Shown here in pieces: positions 37,041 to 45,858 of a DNA stretch of 64,000 nucleotides. The stretch's first letter is position 1, and each line of letters begins with the position of its first letter. Source of the stretch: Azohydromonas caseinilytica. Its GTDB lineage: Bacteria; Pseudomonadota; Gammaproteobacteria; Burkholderiales; Burkholderiaceae_C. The stretch is taken from contig NZ_JABBFW010000007.1 of NCBI RefSeq assembly GCF_012927045.1, positions 62,001-126,000 of the forward strand, read 5' to 3'. Made by a program: the position numbers and the translations under genes. The notes beneath the pieces were generated by a model. The model worked only from the letters and a program-made list of their open reading frames with translations. It made no database searches and had not been told where the DNA came from.

Positions 37041-38054
37041 TCACTTCAGCCGCGTGCGCTTGACCGCCGGCGGCACCACCACGTGGTCCGCCACGGCGTT
37101 GAGCTTGACGCGTTTCGGGGTCGCGCTCTTCGACAGGGACGCCAGCGCCACGAACCAGGCCTTGGGCATGTCGGTGGGCAGCCCGATGGGGATGCCGGCG
37201 ACCTTGGGCGTGACGTGGAAGGCGTGGCCGGGCTCCTGGAAGCCCGGCTCGGTGCAGCTCACGCAGGCGTAGCCGCCGCGCGTGCACGAGCCCTCGCCGT
37301 TCCACAGCCGCGTGTTGCAGTCGGCATGCGCCTGCGTGCCCTTGCAGCCCCGGTGTTCCATCATGCAGCCCAGGTCGCCGGGCTTCTCGGCGCTGGCCTT
37401 GAACTCGTAGTACTCGTTGCGCGTGCAGCCATGGTGCACGAGCTGGTCGGCATAGAAGCGCGGGCGGTTGAGCGGGTCCAGCTCCGGCGCGCCCAGCAGG
37501 CCCTCGGCCAGCGCCATCAGCGTGTCGGTGACCCAGCCCGGGTGCGTGGGGCAGCCCGCGACGTTGACGACCGGCAGCCCGCCCGCGGCGCGGAACTCCG
37601 TGCCCAGCAGCCCGCCCGGGTGCTCGTCCTCGTACTGCAGCCCACAGGCCTCGGTGGGATTGGGCCCGCCGGCAGTGACGCCGCCCCAGGCCGCGCAGCT
37701 GCCGATGGCCACCACGTGGCGCGCCACGCCCGCCAGGCGCCGCACCCAGGCGATCATGGGCACGCTGGTGCCGGCCAGGTGGTGGAAGCGCCCGCTGCCG
37801 CCCGGCCCGCGCAGCAGCGCCCCTTCGATGCACAGCGCATCCAGCCGCACCCGGCCCGCGATGCAGTCCTCCAGCAGCTGCTTCACCTCGTGCCCGCTCT
37901 CCAGCGACAGCGAGGGATGCCAGAGCAGGTTGATGCCGGCGTTGCGCAGCAGCGCGTGGAAGTCGGTGGTGTCGGCGCACAGCAGCGACATGCTGCAGCC
38001 GCCACAGCCGCCGGACTGCAGCCACAGGACGTTGAAGGGCTCATGGGCGCTCAT
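37041..38054 (-). CDS. hoxB: Regulatory [NiFe] hydrogenase small subunit HoxB/HupU
   Basis: 337 residues from the ATG at 38054, which overlaps the hoxA stop (ATGA). It has no twin-arginine signal, so it stays in the cytosol. The proximal cluster ligands lie in SGGCGGC and GSCAAWGG, with Gly at the two positions that carry extra cysteines in the membrane-bound HoxK. Further cluster residues are GCPTHPGWV, HHGCTRNEYYEFKAS, GDLGC and SCTEPGF. It pairs with HoxC as the H2 sensor. The overlap suggests translational coupling to the response regulator. Confidence 0.95.
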   Translation of the reverse strand: MSAHEPFNVLWLQSGGCGGCSMSLLCADTTDFHALLRNAGINLLWHPSLSLESGHEVKQLLEDCIAGRVRLDALCIEGALLRGPGGSGRFHHLAGTSVPMIAWVRRLAGVARHVVAIGSCAAWGGVTAGGPNPTEACGLQYEDEHPGGLLGTEFRAAGGLPVVNVAGCPTHPGWVTDTLMALAEGLLGAPELDPLNRPRFYADQLVHHGCTRNEYYEFKASAEKPGDLGCMMEHRGCKGTQAHADCNTRLWNGEGSCTRGGYACVSCTEPGFQEPGHAFHVTPKVAGIPIGLPTDMPKAWFVALASLSKSATPKRVKLNAVADHVVVPPAVKRTRLK

Positions 38055-39526
38055 CACTTCTCCTCCAGCCCAAACCGCAGCAGCTTGGCGCGCAGCCCCA
38101 CGCGCGACAGCCCCAGCTCGCGCGCGGCGTGGGTCTTGTTCCAGCGCAGGCGCAGCATCACCTCGCGCAGCAGCATCGCTTCCATGGCCTCCAGCCGCTG
38201 CGCCAGCGTGCCGCTGGCGGGCAGCGCGACACCGTTGGCGTGGCCGTTGCCCGACGCGGCGCTCACGCCGGCCTGACCATGCAGCACCTTCAGCGAGAAC
38301 AGCCGTGCCGGAACGATGTCCTCGTCGCTGAGCGCGGCGGCGCGCCGGATCTCGTTGCGCAGCTCGCGGATGTTGCCCGGCCAGGGATAGCCCAGCAGCA
38401 CCGGTGCCACGTCGTCCGCAAAGCGCAGCGCCGTGCGGCCCAGCTCCAGCCCCACGTCGTGCAGCAGCCGCTGCGCGATGGGCGCGATGTCGCCCAGGCG
38501 TTCGCGCAGCGGCGGCACCGACAGCGTCACGCCGGCGACGCGGTAGTACAGGTCCTGGCGGAAGCGTCCGGCGCGCACCTCGGCCTCCAGGTCGCGGTGC
38601 GTGGCCGCGATCACGCGCACGTCCACCGGCACCGGCGTGGCCGAGCCCACCGGCCGCACCTCGCCCTCCTGCAGCACGCGCAGCAGCTTCACCTGGAAGG
38701 CCGGTGAGGTCTCGCCGATCTCGTCCAGGAAGATCGTGCCGCCGTGCGCGCGCTGGAACAGGCCGGGGTGGTCGTCGTAGGCGCCGGTGAAGGCGCCGCG
38801 CTTGTGGCCGAACAGCTCCGACTCCAGCAGCGTGTCGGCAATGGCCGCGCAGTTCTCGGTGACGAAGGGCTGCGCCGCGCGCGGGCTGGCGTAGTGCATG
38901 GCGCGCGCCAGCAGCTCCTTGCCGGTGCCCGACTCGCCCAGCACCAGCACCGGCAGGTCGTAGCGCGCAAGGCGCTCGGCCATGGCGCACACGCCGTCCA
39001 GCGGGCTGCCTGGGGCGCGCTCGATGCGCTCGAAATCGAACACCGCGCGCGCCCGCGCCAGCGCCTCGCTGCGGCGCTGGCGCAGCACGGGCGTGGCGGT
39101 GCGCAGGTCCACGTCCAGGCGCTGCAGGCTGCGCTGCAGCGTGCGGGTCTCGGCGGCGGCGCGCACGGTGGCCAGCAGCGCGTCGGGCACCCAGGGCTTC
39201 AGCACGTACTGGTGGATGCCCGCCTCGTTGAGGCCGGTGATGATGTCCTCGCTGTCGGTGTAGCCGCTGACGATGATGCGCACCGCCTCGGGCCAGCGCT
39301 GGCGCGCCTCCTTCAGGAACTCCACGCCGCTCACGCCCGGCATGCGCTGGTCGCACAGGATCACCGCCACCTCGTGCCGCTCCATGAGCGCGCGCGCCTC
39401 CTCGGCCTGGCTGGCTTCGAGGATGTGGAACTCCTCGTCCAGCGTGCGCCGCATCGCCTCGCGCGAGCGCGCCTCGTCATCGACGACGAGGACGACGGGC
39501 AGCAGGTCGGGAGGCGGCAGGTTCAT
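38054..39526 (-). CDS. hoxA: Sigma-54-dependent response regulator HoxA/HupR
   Basis: 490 residues. Receiver domain (1-130) with DD at 16-17 and the phospho-acceptor Asp59 in LCDQRMPG; an AAA+ domain (about 170-400) with Walker A GESGTGKE, the sigma-54 contact loop GAFTGA and Walker B TIFLDEIGE; and a C-terminal Fis-type helix-turn-helix (LRWNKTHAARELGLSRVGL). In Cupriavidus and Rhodobacter the unphosphorylated form activates hydrogenase transcription, so HoxJ kinase acts negatively. It lies 58 bases downstream of hypE. Confidence 0.95.
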   Translation of the reverse strand: MNLPPPDLLPVVLVVDDEARSREAMRRTLDEEFHILEASQAEEARALMERHEVAVILCDQRMPGVSGVEFLKEARQRWPEAVRIIVSGYTDSEDIITGLNEAGIHQYVLKPWVPDALLATVRAAAETRTLQRSLQRLDVDLRTATPVLRQRRSEALARARAVFDFERIERAPGSPLDGVCAMAERLARYDLPVLVLGESGTGKELLARAMHYASPRAAQPFVTENCAAIADTLLESELFGHKRGAFTGAYDDHPGLFQRAHGGTIFLDEIGETSPAFQVKLLRVLQEGEVRPVGSATPVPVDVRVIAATHRDLEAEVRAGRFRQDLYYRVAGVTLSVPPLRERLGDIAPIAQRLLHDVGLELGRTALRFADDVAPVLLGYPWPGNIRELRNEIRRAAALSDEDIVPARLFSLKVLHGQAGVSAASGNGHANGVALPASGTLAQRLEAMEAMLLREVMLRLRWNKTHAARELGLSRVGLRAKLLRFGLEEK

Positions 39527-39584
39527 GGAACTTCAGGCGCAGCGGGGACGGGGCGAAACCGCGATTGTCGGCCGCCCCCACGGC

Positions 39585-40649
39585 TCAACAGATCCGCGGC
39601 AGCTGCTCCCCGCTGAGCCAGTCCACCACGCGCCGGCCGCCCAGCTTCGTCGCCATCTGCACGAAGCGGTGCGGGTCCTCGGTGACGGCGCCGATGCGCG
39701 CCGCGTGGGCGCCCAGCGGATGCGCGCGCATGGCGGCCAGCACCGCATCCGCGGCTTCCGGCGCGCAGATCGCGACGAGCTTGCCCTCGTTGGCGACGTA
39801 CAGCGGGTCCAGCCCCAGCAGCTCGCAGGCGGCGTCCACCTGCGGCAGCACCGGGATGTCGGCCTCCCACAGCAGCATGCCCACGCCCGACTGGCGCGCG
39901 ATCTCGTTGAGCGTGGTCGCCAAGCCGCCGCGCGTGGGGTCGCGCAGCACGTGCAGATCACCCTCCCGGCCCGGCAGCGCCGCCAGCATGTCGGCCACCA
40001 GGGCGTGCAGCGCGGCGGTGTCGGAGACGATGGCCGTCTCGAAGGCCAGCGATTCGCGCTGCGACAGCACCGCCACGCCATGCTCGCCCAGGGTGCCGGA
40101 GACCAGGATCACGTCCCCGGGGCGGGCGTTGGCGCCCGAGGTGTCCACGCCCGGGGCGGCCACGCCCACGCCGGTGGTGGAGATGAACACGCCGTCGCCC
40201 TTGCCTTTTTCCACGACCTTGGTGTCGCCGGTCACGATGCTCACGCCGGCTTCGCGCGCGGCGGCGCCCATCGAGTCCACGATGCGCTTGAGGTCGGCGA
40301 GAGGGAAACCTTCTTCGAGGATGAAGCTGGCGCTGAGGTACAGCGGCGTGGCGCCGTTCATGGCCACGTCGTTGACGGTGCCGTGCACGCTCAGGCAGCC
40401 GATGTCGCCGCCGGGGAAGAACAGCGGCGAGATCACGTGCGCGTCGGTGGCCACCACCAGGCGCCCGGCCGCGGGCAGCGGCAGCGCCGCGCCGTCGTGG
40501 CCCTGGCGCAGGAAGGGGTTGTCGAAGGCCGGCAGGAACAGCTCCTCGATGAGCTGCGTCGCGGCCCGGCCGCCCGCGCCATGGTTCATGTCCACGCGCC
40601 CGGTCTTCACGTTCAGCGGGCGGACGTAGTCCTTCTTGATCGTGCTCAT
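39585..40649 (-). CDS. hypE: Hydrogenase maturation protein HypE
   Basis: 354 residues from the ATG at 40649. It is a PurM-like dehydratase that converts the carbamoyl group on its C-terminal Cys into a thiocyanate, supplying the CN ligands of the NiFe site. MNHGAGGRAATQLIEELF, the ATP-site DAHVISPLFFPGGDIG, the LRDPTRGGLATTLNEIA motif and the strictly conserved C-terminal PRIC are all present. It lies eight bases after hypD. Confidence 0.95.
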   Translation of the reverse strand: MSTIKKDYVRPLNVKTGRVDMNHGAGGRAATQLIEELFLPAFDNPFLRQGHDGAALPLPAAGRLVVATDAHVISPLFFPGGDIGCLSVHGTVNDVAMNGATPLYLSASFILEEGFPLADLKRIVDSMGAAAREAGVSIVTGDTKVVEKGKGDGVFISTTGVGVAAPGVDTSGANARPGDVILVSGTLGEHGVAVLSQRESLAFETAIVSDTAALHALVADMLAALPGREGDLHVLRDPTRGGLATTLNEIARQSGVGMLLWEADIPVLPQVDAACELLGLDPLYVANEGKLVAICAPEAADAVLAAMRAHPLGAHAARIGAVTEDPHRFVQMATKLGGRRVVDWLSGEQLPRIC

Positions 40650-40657
40650 GGCGTCTT

Positions 40658-41815
40658 TCAAGCAGCGACGACGGGAATGTCCCGAAACCGCCCGTAGGCG
40701 TAATGCGCCGCGCAGGCGCCCTCGGAGGACACCATGCACGAGCCCATCGGGCTCTCGGGCGTGCACACGGTGCCGAAGAGCTTGCAGTCGGTGGGCCGCT
40801 TGACGCCGCGCAGGATCTCCCCGCAGGCGCACTGCTTGTGGTCCGGCACCGGGCGGTAAGTCAGGCCGAAACGCTTCTCGGCGTCGAAGCGTTCGAATTC
40901 CGGCCGGATCTGCAAGGCGCTGTTCGGCACCTCGCCCAGCCCGCGCCACTCGAAGCTCTCGCGCGGCTCGAACACCTCGGCCACCACGGCTTGCGCTGCC
41001 GCATTGCCCTGGCGCGTGACGGCGCGGGTGAATTCGTTTTCGACCTCGGCGCGCCCCTCGTTGACCTGGCGCACCAGCATCAGCACCGCCTGCATCACGT
41101 CCAGCGGCTCGAAGCCGGCGATGACCACGGGCTTGCGGTAGTCGCGCGCGAAACCTTCATAGGGCGCCGAGCCGATGACGATGCTCACGTGCGCCGGGCC
41201 GATGAAGCCGTCCAGCGGCACCGTGCGCCAGTCGCGCACCTCGGGCGAATGCAGGATGTGCGTGATGGCTGCCGGCGTGAGCACGTGGCAGCACAGCACG
41301 CTGAAGTTCTTCAGGTCTTCCGCCGCGGCCTGGCGGATCACCAGCGCCGTCGGCGGCGTGGTGGTTTCGAAGCCGATGGCCAGGAACACGACCTCGCGCC
41401 CGGGATTCGTGCGCGCCGCCTGCAGCGCGTCGGCCGCCGAATAGACCATGCGGATGTCGCCGCCGCGCGCCTTGGCGCGCATCAGCGACAGCGCCTCGCC
41501 GCCGCCCGCGCCCGGCGAGGCCGGCACGCGCAGCGTGTCGCCGTAGGTGCAGACGATGGCGCCGCGCTCCAGCGCCAGGTGGATCGCCAGGTCGATGCGG
41601 CCGATGGGCAGCACGCACACCGGGCAGCCCGGGCCGTGGACCATGCGCACGTTGGGCGGCAGCAGCTCCGTCACGCCGTAGCGCGAGATGGCGTGCGTGT
41701 GGCCGCCGCAGAACTCCATGAAGGCGTAGGCGCGTGCCGGGTCCGCCTCGGCCGCCAGGCGCGCGGCGATCTTCTGGGCGATGGCGCCGTCGCGGAACTC
41801 GTCGATGTATTTCAT
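40658..41815 (-). CDS. hypD: Hydrogenase maturation protein HypD
   Basis: 385 residues. Iron-sulfur scaffold on which Fe(CN)2CO is assembled with HypC. Conserved motifs: MEFCGGHTHAI, VHGPGCPVCVLP, GFETTTPPTA and the [4Fe-4S] cysteines in the C-terminal part (CACGEILRG, CKLFGTVCTPE, GSCMVSSEGACAAHYAYG). The ATG overlaps the hypC stop (ATGA), matching the physical HypC-HypD partnership. Confidence 0.95.
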   Translation of the reverse strand: MKYIDEFRDGAIAQKIAARLAAEADPARAYAFMEFCGGHTHAISRYGVTELLPPNVRMVHGPGCPVCVLPIGRIDLAIHLALERGAIVCTYGDTLRVPASPGAGGGEALSLMRAKARGGDIRMVYSAADALQAARTNPGREVVFLAIGFETTTPPTALVIRQAAAEDLKNFSVLCCHVLTPAAITHILHSPEVRDWRTVPLDGFIGPAHVSIVIGSAPYEGFARDYRKPVVIAGFEPLDVMQAVLMLVRQVNEGRAEVENEFTRAVTRQGNAAAQAVVAEVFEPRESFEWRGLGEVPNSALQIRPEFERFDAEKRFGLTYRPVPDHKQCACGEILRGVKRPTDCKLFGTVCTPESPMGSCMVSSEGACAAHYAYGRFRDIPVVAA

Positions 41816-42159
41816 GGCGCCATCACCTCCGTTCGCCCTGAGCTTGTCGAAGGGCTTGCGGGCTGGCCGGGCGGCAGGGCTTCGACAGAGCCTGTCCTGA
41901 GCTTGTCGAAGGGCTCAGCCCAAACGGAATCTCCGGCCTCCAGCGCCGCCAGCTCGCCGAACAGCGCCAGCGTGCGCGCGGCCTCCTCGGGGTCGATCAT
42001 CCCGATGGCATGGCCGACGTGGACGATGACGTAGTCGCCCGCGCGCGCCTCGGGCACGAGCGCGACGCAGACGCTCTTGCGCACGCCGCCGAGATCGACC
42101 ACGGCATCCATGCCGCCCTCGGCGAGGCTGACCACGCGGGCCGGTAAAGCTAGGCACAT
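41812..42159 (-). CDS. hypC: Hydrogenase maturation chaperone HypC with repeat-derived tail
   Basis: 115 residues. Residues 1-77 are a normal HypC: the functional Met-Cys start (MCLALPARVV), DLGGVRKSVCVALVPE and DYVIVHVGHAIGMIDPEEA. It carries iron ligands between HypD and the hydrogenase precursor. Residues of about 78-110 come from a GC-rich palindromic repeat (41830-41928): FDKLRTG and STSSGRTE are typical read-throughs of such repeats, so the usual 80-90-residue protein has been lengthened. The start overlaps the end of hypF by ten bases. Confidence 0.93.
   Translation of the reverse strand: MCLALPARVVSLAEGGMDAVVDLGGVRKSVCVALVPEARAGDYVIVHVGHAIGMIDPEEAARTLALFGELAALEAGDSVWAEPFDKLRTGSVEALPPGQPASPSTSSGRTEVMAP
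41830..41928. repeat. Palindromic repeat element inside the 3' end of hypC
   Basis: CGTTCGCCCTGAGCTTGTCG begins the element; CCTGAGCTTGTCGAAGGGCT recurs near 41895, with a reversed CTTCGACAG between them. It is the GTTCGCCCTGAGCTTGTCGAAG family seen again at 45921-45999 and 52330-52404. It is in frame with hypC. Confidence 0.75.
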
Positions 42160-43409
42160 GAGACGGTCTCCGTCGGGGTGGTGGGTGCCGGGGTGGTTTC
42201 AGGAAGGGCCGCCGGAGCGGCGGCAGGCGTCGGCGAGGGTGATGCGGTGGATGCAGCGCCCCGGCCCGCGCGGCGCTCCTCGGCAAGCTGCAGCGCGGCA
42301 GCCCAGGCTTGCCCCAGCGCCAGGCCGGCGTCGCCGCAGCTCACGGCCTGCGGGCGCAGCGGCGGCAGGCCCAGGGCCTGCAGCGTGTCCAGCAGCCGTG
42401 CGCCCAGCAGCCGGTTGAAGAAGCAGCCTCCCCCCAGGGCCAGCTGCAGGGCGCCGTGGGCATGAGCCGCCTGCAGCGCCCAGTGCGCCAGCGCGTCGGC
42501 AAGCTGGACGTGGAACAGCGCCGCCGCCTCGCCACGCTGGCCGGCGTCGCCCATGGCGGCCACGCCTTCGAGCAGCGGCAGCAGCGCCAGCGTGCCGTCG
42601 GGCTGGATGGCGGGCAGTGGAGGCTGCGCCAGCGCCTCCATCAGCGTGGGCAGCGCGACGATGGTGTCGGTCGCCAGCCGCTCCAGCGCGATGGCGGCCT
42701 CGGCCTCGGCCGCCTGGCGCACCGACAGGCCCAGCAGCCCGGCGGCGGCATCGAACCAGCGCCCGGCGCTGCTGGAGGCCGGGCAGTTCAGGCCGCGCGA
42801 CAGCAGGGTCGCCACCAGGGCGGCGGCGTTCTCGCCCACGGCCGGGCCGAGCCGGGTACGGATTTCCGCCCCGCGCCCCAGCGCGTGCAGCACCGCGGCG
42901 GCCAGGCGCCAGGGCTCGCGCGCCGCGGCGTCGCCGCCGGGCAGCGCCAGCGGCTGCAGGTGGCCCAGGCGGCGCCAGCGCGCGCCGTGCACCAGCAGCA
43001 GCTCGCCGCCCCAGGGCGAGTCGTCGGTGCCCAGGCCCACGCCGTCCAGCGCCAGGCCCACCAGCGGGGTGTGGATGCCCTGCTCCGCCTGCACCACGGC
43101 GATGTGCGCGTGGTGGTGCTGCACACCGATGGCCGGCACCCCCAGCCGCTCGGCCAGCGCCAGCGCCAGCCGGGTGCTGTGGAAGTCGGGATGCAGGTCG
43201 TGCGCGATGGCGTCCACCGGGCCCAGTGCCAGCAGGCGCTGCACGGAGTCTTCCAGCGCGGTGCAGGCGGCCGGGTCGTCCAGGTCGCCGTGCAGCGGGC
43301 TCATCAGCGCGCGCGTGCCGTCGAGGCGGCAGGCCGCGTTCTTGAGCCAGGCGCCGACGGCCAGCACGCGCGCCGGCGCGGCGCGCGGCAAGGAAATGCA
43401 GGTGTCCAT
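42150..43409 (-). CDS. hypF: Truncated carbamoyltransferase HypF (Kae1-like domain only)
   Basis: 419 residues, against roughly 750 for a full HypF. The acylphosphatase, zinc-finger and YrdC-like domains are absent. What remains is the Kae1-like part: GVQHHHAHIAVVQAEQG (metal His), ALDGVGLGTDDSPWGGELLL, SSAGRWFDAAAGLLGL and LALGGGCFFNRLLGARLL. It should hand a carbamoyl group to HypE. A short HypF is also known in the Cupriavidus membrane-bound hydrogenase locus. The last 45 residues are Ala/Pro/Thr-rich low complexity. A second full HypF or a YrdC-like partner may exist outside the window. Confidence 0.9.
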   Translation of the reverse strand: MDTCISLPRAAPARVLAVGAWLKNAACRLDGTRALMSPLHGDLDDPAACTALEDSVQRLLALGPVDAIAHDLHPDFHSTRLALALAERLGVPAIGVQHHHAHIAVVQAEQGIHTPLVGLALDGVGLGTDDSPWGGELLLVHGARWRRLGHLQPLALPGGDAAAREPWRLAAAVLHALGRGAEIRTRLGPAVGENAAALVATLLSRGLNCPASSSAGRWFDAAAGLLGLSVRQAAEAEAAIALERLATDTIVALPTLMEALAQPPLPAIQPDGTLALLPLLEGVAAMGDAGQRGEAAALFHVQLADALAHWALQAAHAHGALQLALGGGCFFNRLLGARLLDTLQALGLPPLRPQAVSCGDAGLALGQAWAAALQLAEERRAGRGAASTASPSPTPAAAPAALPETTPAPTTPTETVSCA

Positions 43410-43419
43410 CAGGCCGCGG

Positions 43420-44412
43420 TCACATGTTCTGAGCCGCGGAGCGCCACTTTTCCAGCTCGCGCTCCAGGTCGGCGATGCGCTGCTGCAGCGCCACCTCGCG
43501 CCCGCTCAGCTGCGGCATCTGGCCGGCATGCAGCAGCCAGTGCAGCCAGGCATCCATGCCGTCGCCGCGCGTGGCCGAGACCTGCAGCACGGCGATGTCC
43601 GGATTCACGCGGCGCGCGTACTCGATGCAGCGCTCCACGTCGAAGCGCACGTAGGGCAGCAGGTCCACCTTGTTGAGCAGCATCAGCTTGGACGCCGCGA
43701 ACATGTCGGGGTACTTGAGCGGCTTGTCCTCGCCCTCGGTCACCGACAGCACCGCCACCTTGGCCGTCTCGCCGAGGTCCCACATGGCGGGGCACACGAG
43801 GTTGCCCACGTTCTCGATGAACAGCAGCCGCTCCACATGGCCGTGGCCGTGCTCGTGCGCGTGCCCATGCTCATGGCCCTGGTGATGGTCGTGCCCGTGC
43901 GCATGCCCGTGGTGATGGTGGCCATGGCCGTGCGCGTGGGCATGGAAGGGCAGCCGGTTGAATGCGTCGGCGACCATCTGGGCGTCGAGGTGGCAGCCCT
44001 TGCCGGTGTTGACCTGGATGGCCGGCGCGCCGGTGGCGCGGATGCGGTCGGCGTCGAAGCTGGTCTGCTGGTCGCCCTCGATCACGGCCACCTGCACGGC
44101 CGGGTGGCGCTTGCGCAGCGCCTCGATGGTGGCGCACAGCAGCGAGGTCTTGCCCGAGCCGGGGCTGGACACCAGGTTCAGCGCCGTGACGCCGTGGCCC
44201 TGGAAGTGGGCGCGGTTGAGCGCGGCCAGGCGGTTGTTCTCGCCCAGCACGTCGGCCTCGATCCTGATGGCCCGTTCGGGGCTCATGCCGGGCACCGACA
44301 CCCGCGCCGCGCCGGCGCCGTAATGCAGGTCGCCCTGGGCATCGACCACGGCCGCGCTGGCGGGGCGGCTGTCCGGCGTCGGGTGATCGGCGCATCCGCA
44401 AACGACACACAT
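43420..44412 (-). CDS. hypB: Nickel-insertion GTPase HypB with internal His-rich loop
   Basis: 330 residues from the ATG at 44412 (AAGGAGA upstream). N-terminal CVVCGC is the high-affinity nickel motif. The GTPase has P-loop [25 protein letters not shown], the GKGCHLDA metal site, [16 protein letters not shown] and NKVDLLPY. Between GKGCHLDA and ENVGNLVCP lies a stretch of 36 residues with 20 His (coding about 43836-43948). This is unusual because His runs are normally near the N-terminus. It probably stores nickel. The protein works with HypA, whose gene lies 17 bases upstream. Confidence 0.95.
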   Translation of the reverse strand: MCVVCGCADHPTPDSRPASAAVVDAQGDLHYGAGAARVSVPGMSPERAIRIEADVLGENNRLAALNRAHFQGHGVTALNLVSSPGSGKTSLLCATIEALRKRHPAVQVAVIEGDQQTSFDADRIRATGAPAIQVNTGKGCHLDAQMVADAFNRLPFHAHAHGHGHHHHGHAHGHDHHQGHEHGHAHEHGHGHVERLLFIENVGNLVCPAMWDLGETAKVAVLSVTEGEDKPLKYPDMFAASKLMLLNKVDLLPYVRFDVERCIEYARRVNPDIAVLQVSATRGDGMDAWLHWLLHAGQMPQLSGREVALQQRIADLERELEKWRSAAQNM

Positions 44413-44429
44413 GTTCTGGTTCTCCTTGA

Positions 44430-44774
44430 TCAGTCCTGGACGCTCATGTCCACCACGCGCAGCTCGGTGCCGCCCGTGGGTTGCAGTTGATGGCCGCCGC
44501 AGCCCGGGCAGGGGTCGGTGCGCTGCGCCAGCTCCACCTCGCCGCCGCAGCGCATGCACCAGCAGCGCCCCGGCGGCTCGGCGATGTCGATGCGCGCGCC
44601 TTCCAGGCAGGTGCCCGGGGCCAGCGTCTGCAGCGCGAAGCGCAGCGCGCGCACCTCCACGCCGGCGAAGCGGCCCGCTTCCAGGCGCAGCATGGTGACG
44701 CGGCGGAAACGCTCGCGCCGGGCGGCATCTTCGACGATGCGCAGGATGCCCCCGGCCAGGCTCACTTCATGCAT
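44430..44774 (-). CDS. hypA: Nickel metallochaperone HypA
   Basis: 114 residues. It begins with the nickel-binding Met-His-Glu (MHEVSLAGG) and has a zinc site of two CxxC pairs (CWCMRCGG and CPGCGG). It delivers nickel to the hydrogenase large subunit with HypB. The start overlaps the end of hoxV by eight bases. Confidence 0.95.
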   Translation of the reverse strand: MHEVSLAGGILRIVEDAARRERFRRVTMLRLEAGRFAGVEVRALRFALQTLAPGTCLEGARIDIAEPPGRCWCMRCGGEVELAQRTDPCPGCGGHQLQPTGGTELRVVDMSVQD

Positions 44775-45858
44775 GCAGCGCCTCCTCTTGCGTTGCCGCG
44801 CGCCAGGCCATGCACGGGTCGAAGCCCAGCACCAGCGCCTGCACGGCCGCCGGCTCGCGCACCGACTGCAGCGCCAGCGCGGCGGGGCCCCGCGCGTCGA
44901 AATTCCAGTCGGTGGGCGAGACCACGCGGCAGGCGGTGACGCACTCGTCATCGCTCAGCGCGATGCGGTGCACCAGCAGGCCGCGGGCGGTCTCGGTCCA
45001 GGCCAGGCCGGTGCGCTCGCCGGTGCGGGCCGCGCCGCAGGCCAGGGCCTGCGCGCCCGTGGCCGGGCCGTCGGGGCTGGCGAGGCGGACCAGGTCACTG
45101 AGTCGGCTCGCGGACAACATCCAGGCATTGTCCGCGTGCGCCGGATTGCGCCCGTGGCGGCGGCACCAGGGGCCTGTGGCATATGGCACACCGGCGCCGT
45201 CCTGCAGCGGCGCCTCGGCGGCCAGCCGCGCGCACAGCGCCTGCATCGAACCGTCGGCCGCGTCCAGGTGCACCGGCCGGTGTGGCGTCATCAAGTTGAC
45301 GCCTTGGAAGCGGAGCCGCTGCAGCAGCCGGGCCACGGGCGTGTGCTCGCGTGCGCTCCAGTCCGCCAGCCACGCGGCGCCGTCGCATTCCCAGGCTGCC
45401 AGCCAGGCCGCCAGCGGCTGGGCCAGCAGTTCCTCCGCCACCCACTCGCCCAGCGCCGCCGTCGCAAGCTCAGCATCCAGCGCCGGCTGCCACAACGGGC
45501 AGCTTTGCAGCAGGGCCGGCGTGGCGGCGGGCAGTCCCACGGCCGGCGGGGCATCGACCAGCAGGCGGCGCAGCTGCTCCTGCGCGGTGCGCCACTGCAG
45601 CGCGCGCGCCTCGGCCGGGGCCGGCGGCGGCAGCACCGTGCCGGGCGCACCGCGGGCCGCCTCGATGGCGCGCCGCGCCGTGAGCGTGTGCGCATGCCCG
45701 CACAGCGTGAACAGCGTGCCCAGCAGCGCCGGCGCCGAGGCGGCCGGCCGGCCCAGCACCAGGCGCTCGGCCCGGCGCAGGCCCTGGCGCTCGATGTTGG
45801 GCCGCGCCCGGCCCGGGTGCAGCACCAGCCGGCCGCTGAGGGCGTCCAGTGAGCTCAT
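44767..45858 (-). CDS. hoxV: Hydrogenase assembly scaffold HoxV/HupK
   Basis: 363 residues. Distant relative of large subunits: TGPWCRRHGR stands where L1-like residues are expected, and the C-terminal GFDPCMAW mimics the L2 motif but lacks the second Cys pattern, so it cannot hold a full NiFe site. In Cupriavidus, HoxV acts as a transient scaffold for the Fe(CN)2CO group during assembly of the membrane-bound enzyme. It overlaps hypA and hoxT at its two ends, in tight operon coupling. Confidence 0.88.
   Translation of the reverse strand: MSSLDALSGRLVLHPGRARPNIERQGLRRAERLVLGRPAASAPALLGTLFTLCGHAHTLTARRAIEAARGAPGTVLPPPAPAEARALQWRTAQEQLRRLLVDAPPAVGLPAATPALLQSCPLWQPALDAELATAALGEWVAEELLAQPLAAWLAAWECDGAAWLADWSAREHTPVARLLQRLRFQGVNLMTPHRPVHLDAADGSMQALCARLAAEAPLQDGAGVPYATGPWCRRHGRNPAHADNAWMLSASRLSDLVRLASPDGPATGAQALACGAARTGERTGLAWTETARGLLVHRIALSDDECVTACRVVSPTDWNFDARGPAALALQSVREPAAVQALVLGFDPCMAWRAATQEEALHA

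Noticed and set aside
43836-43948. Short-period CATG/GTGG-rich repeat that looked like a satellite or CRISPR-like array
   Set aside because: It is simply the codon pattern of the His-rich loop in HypB; no spacers of even length are present.
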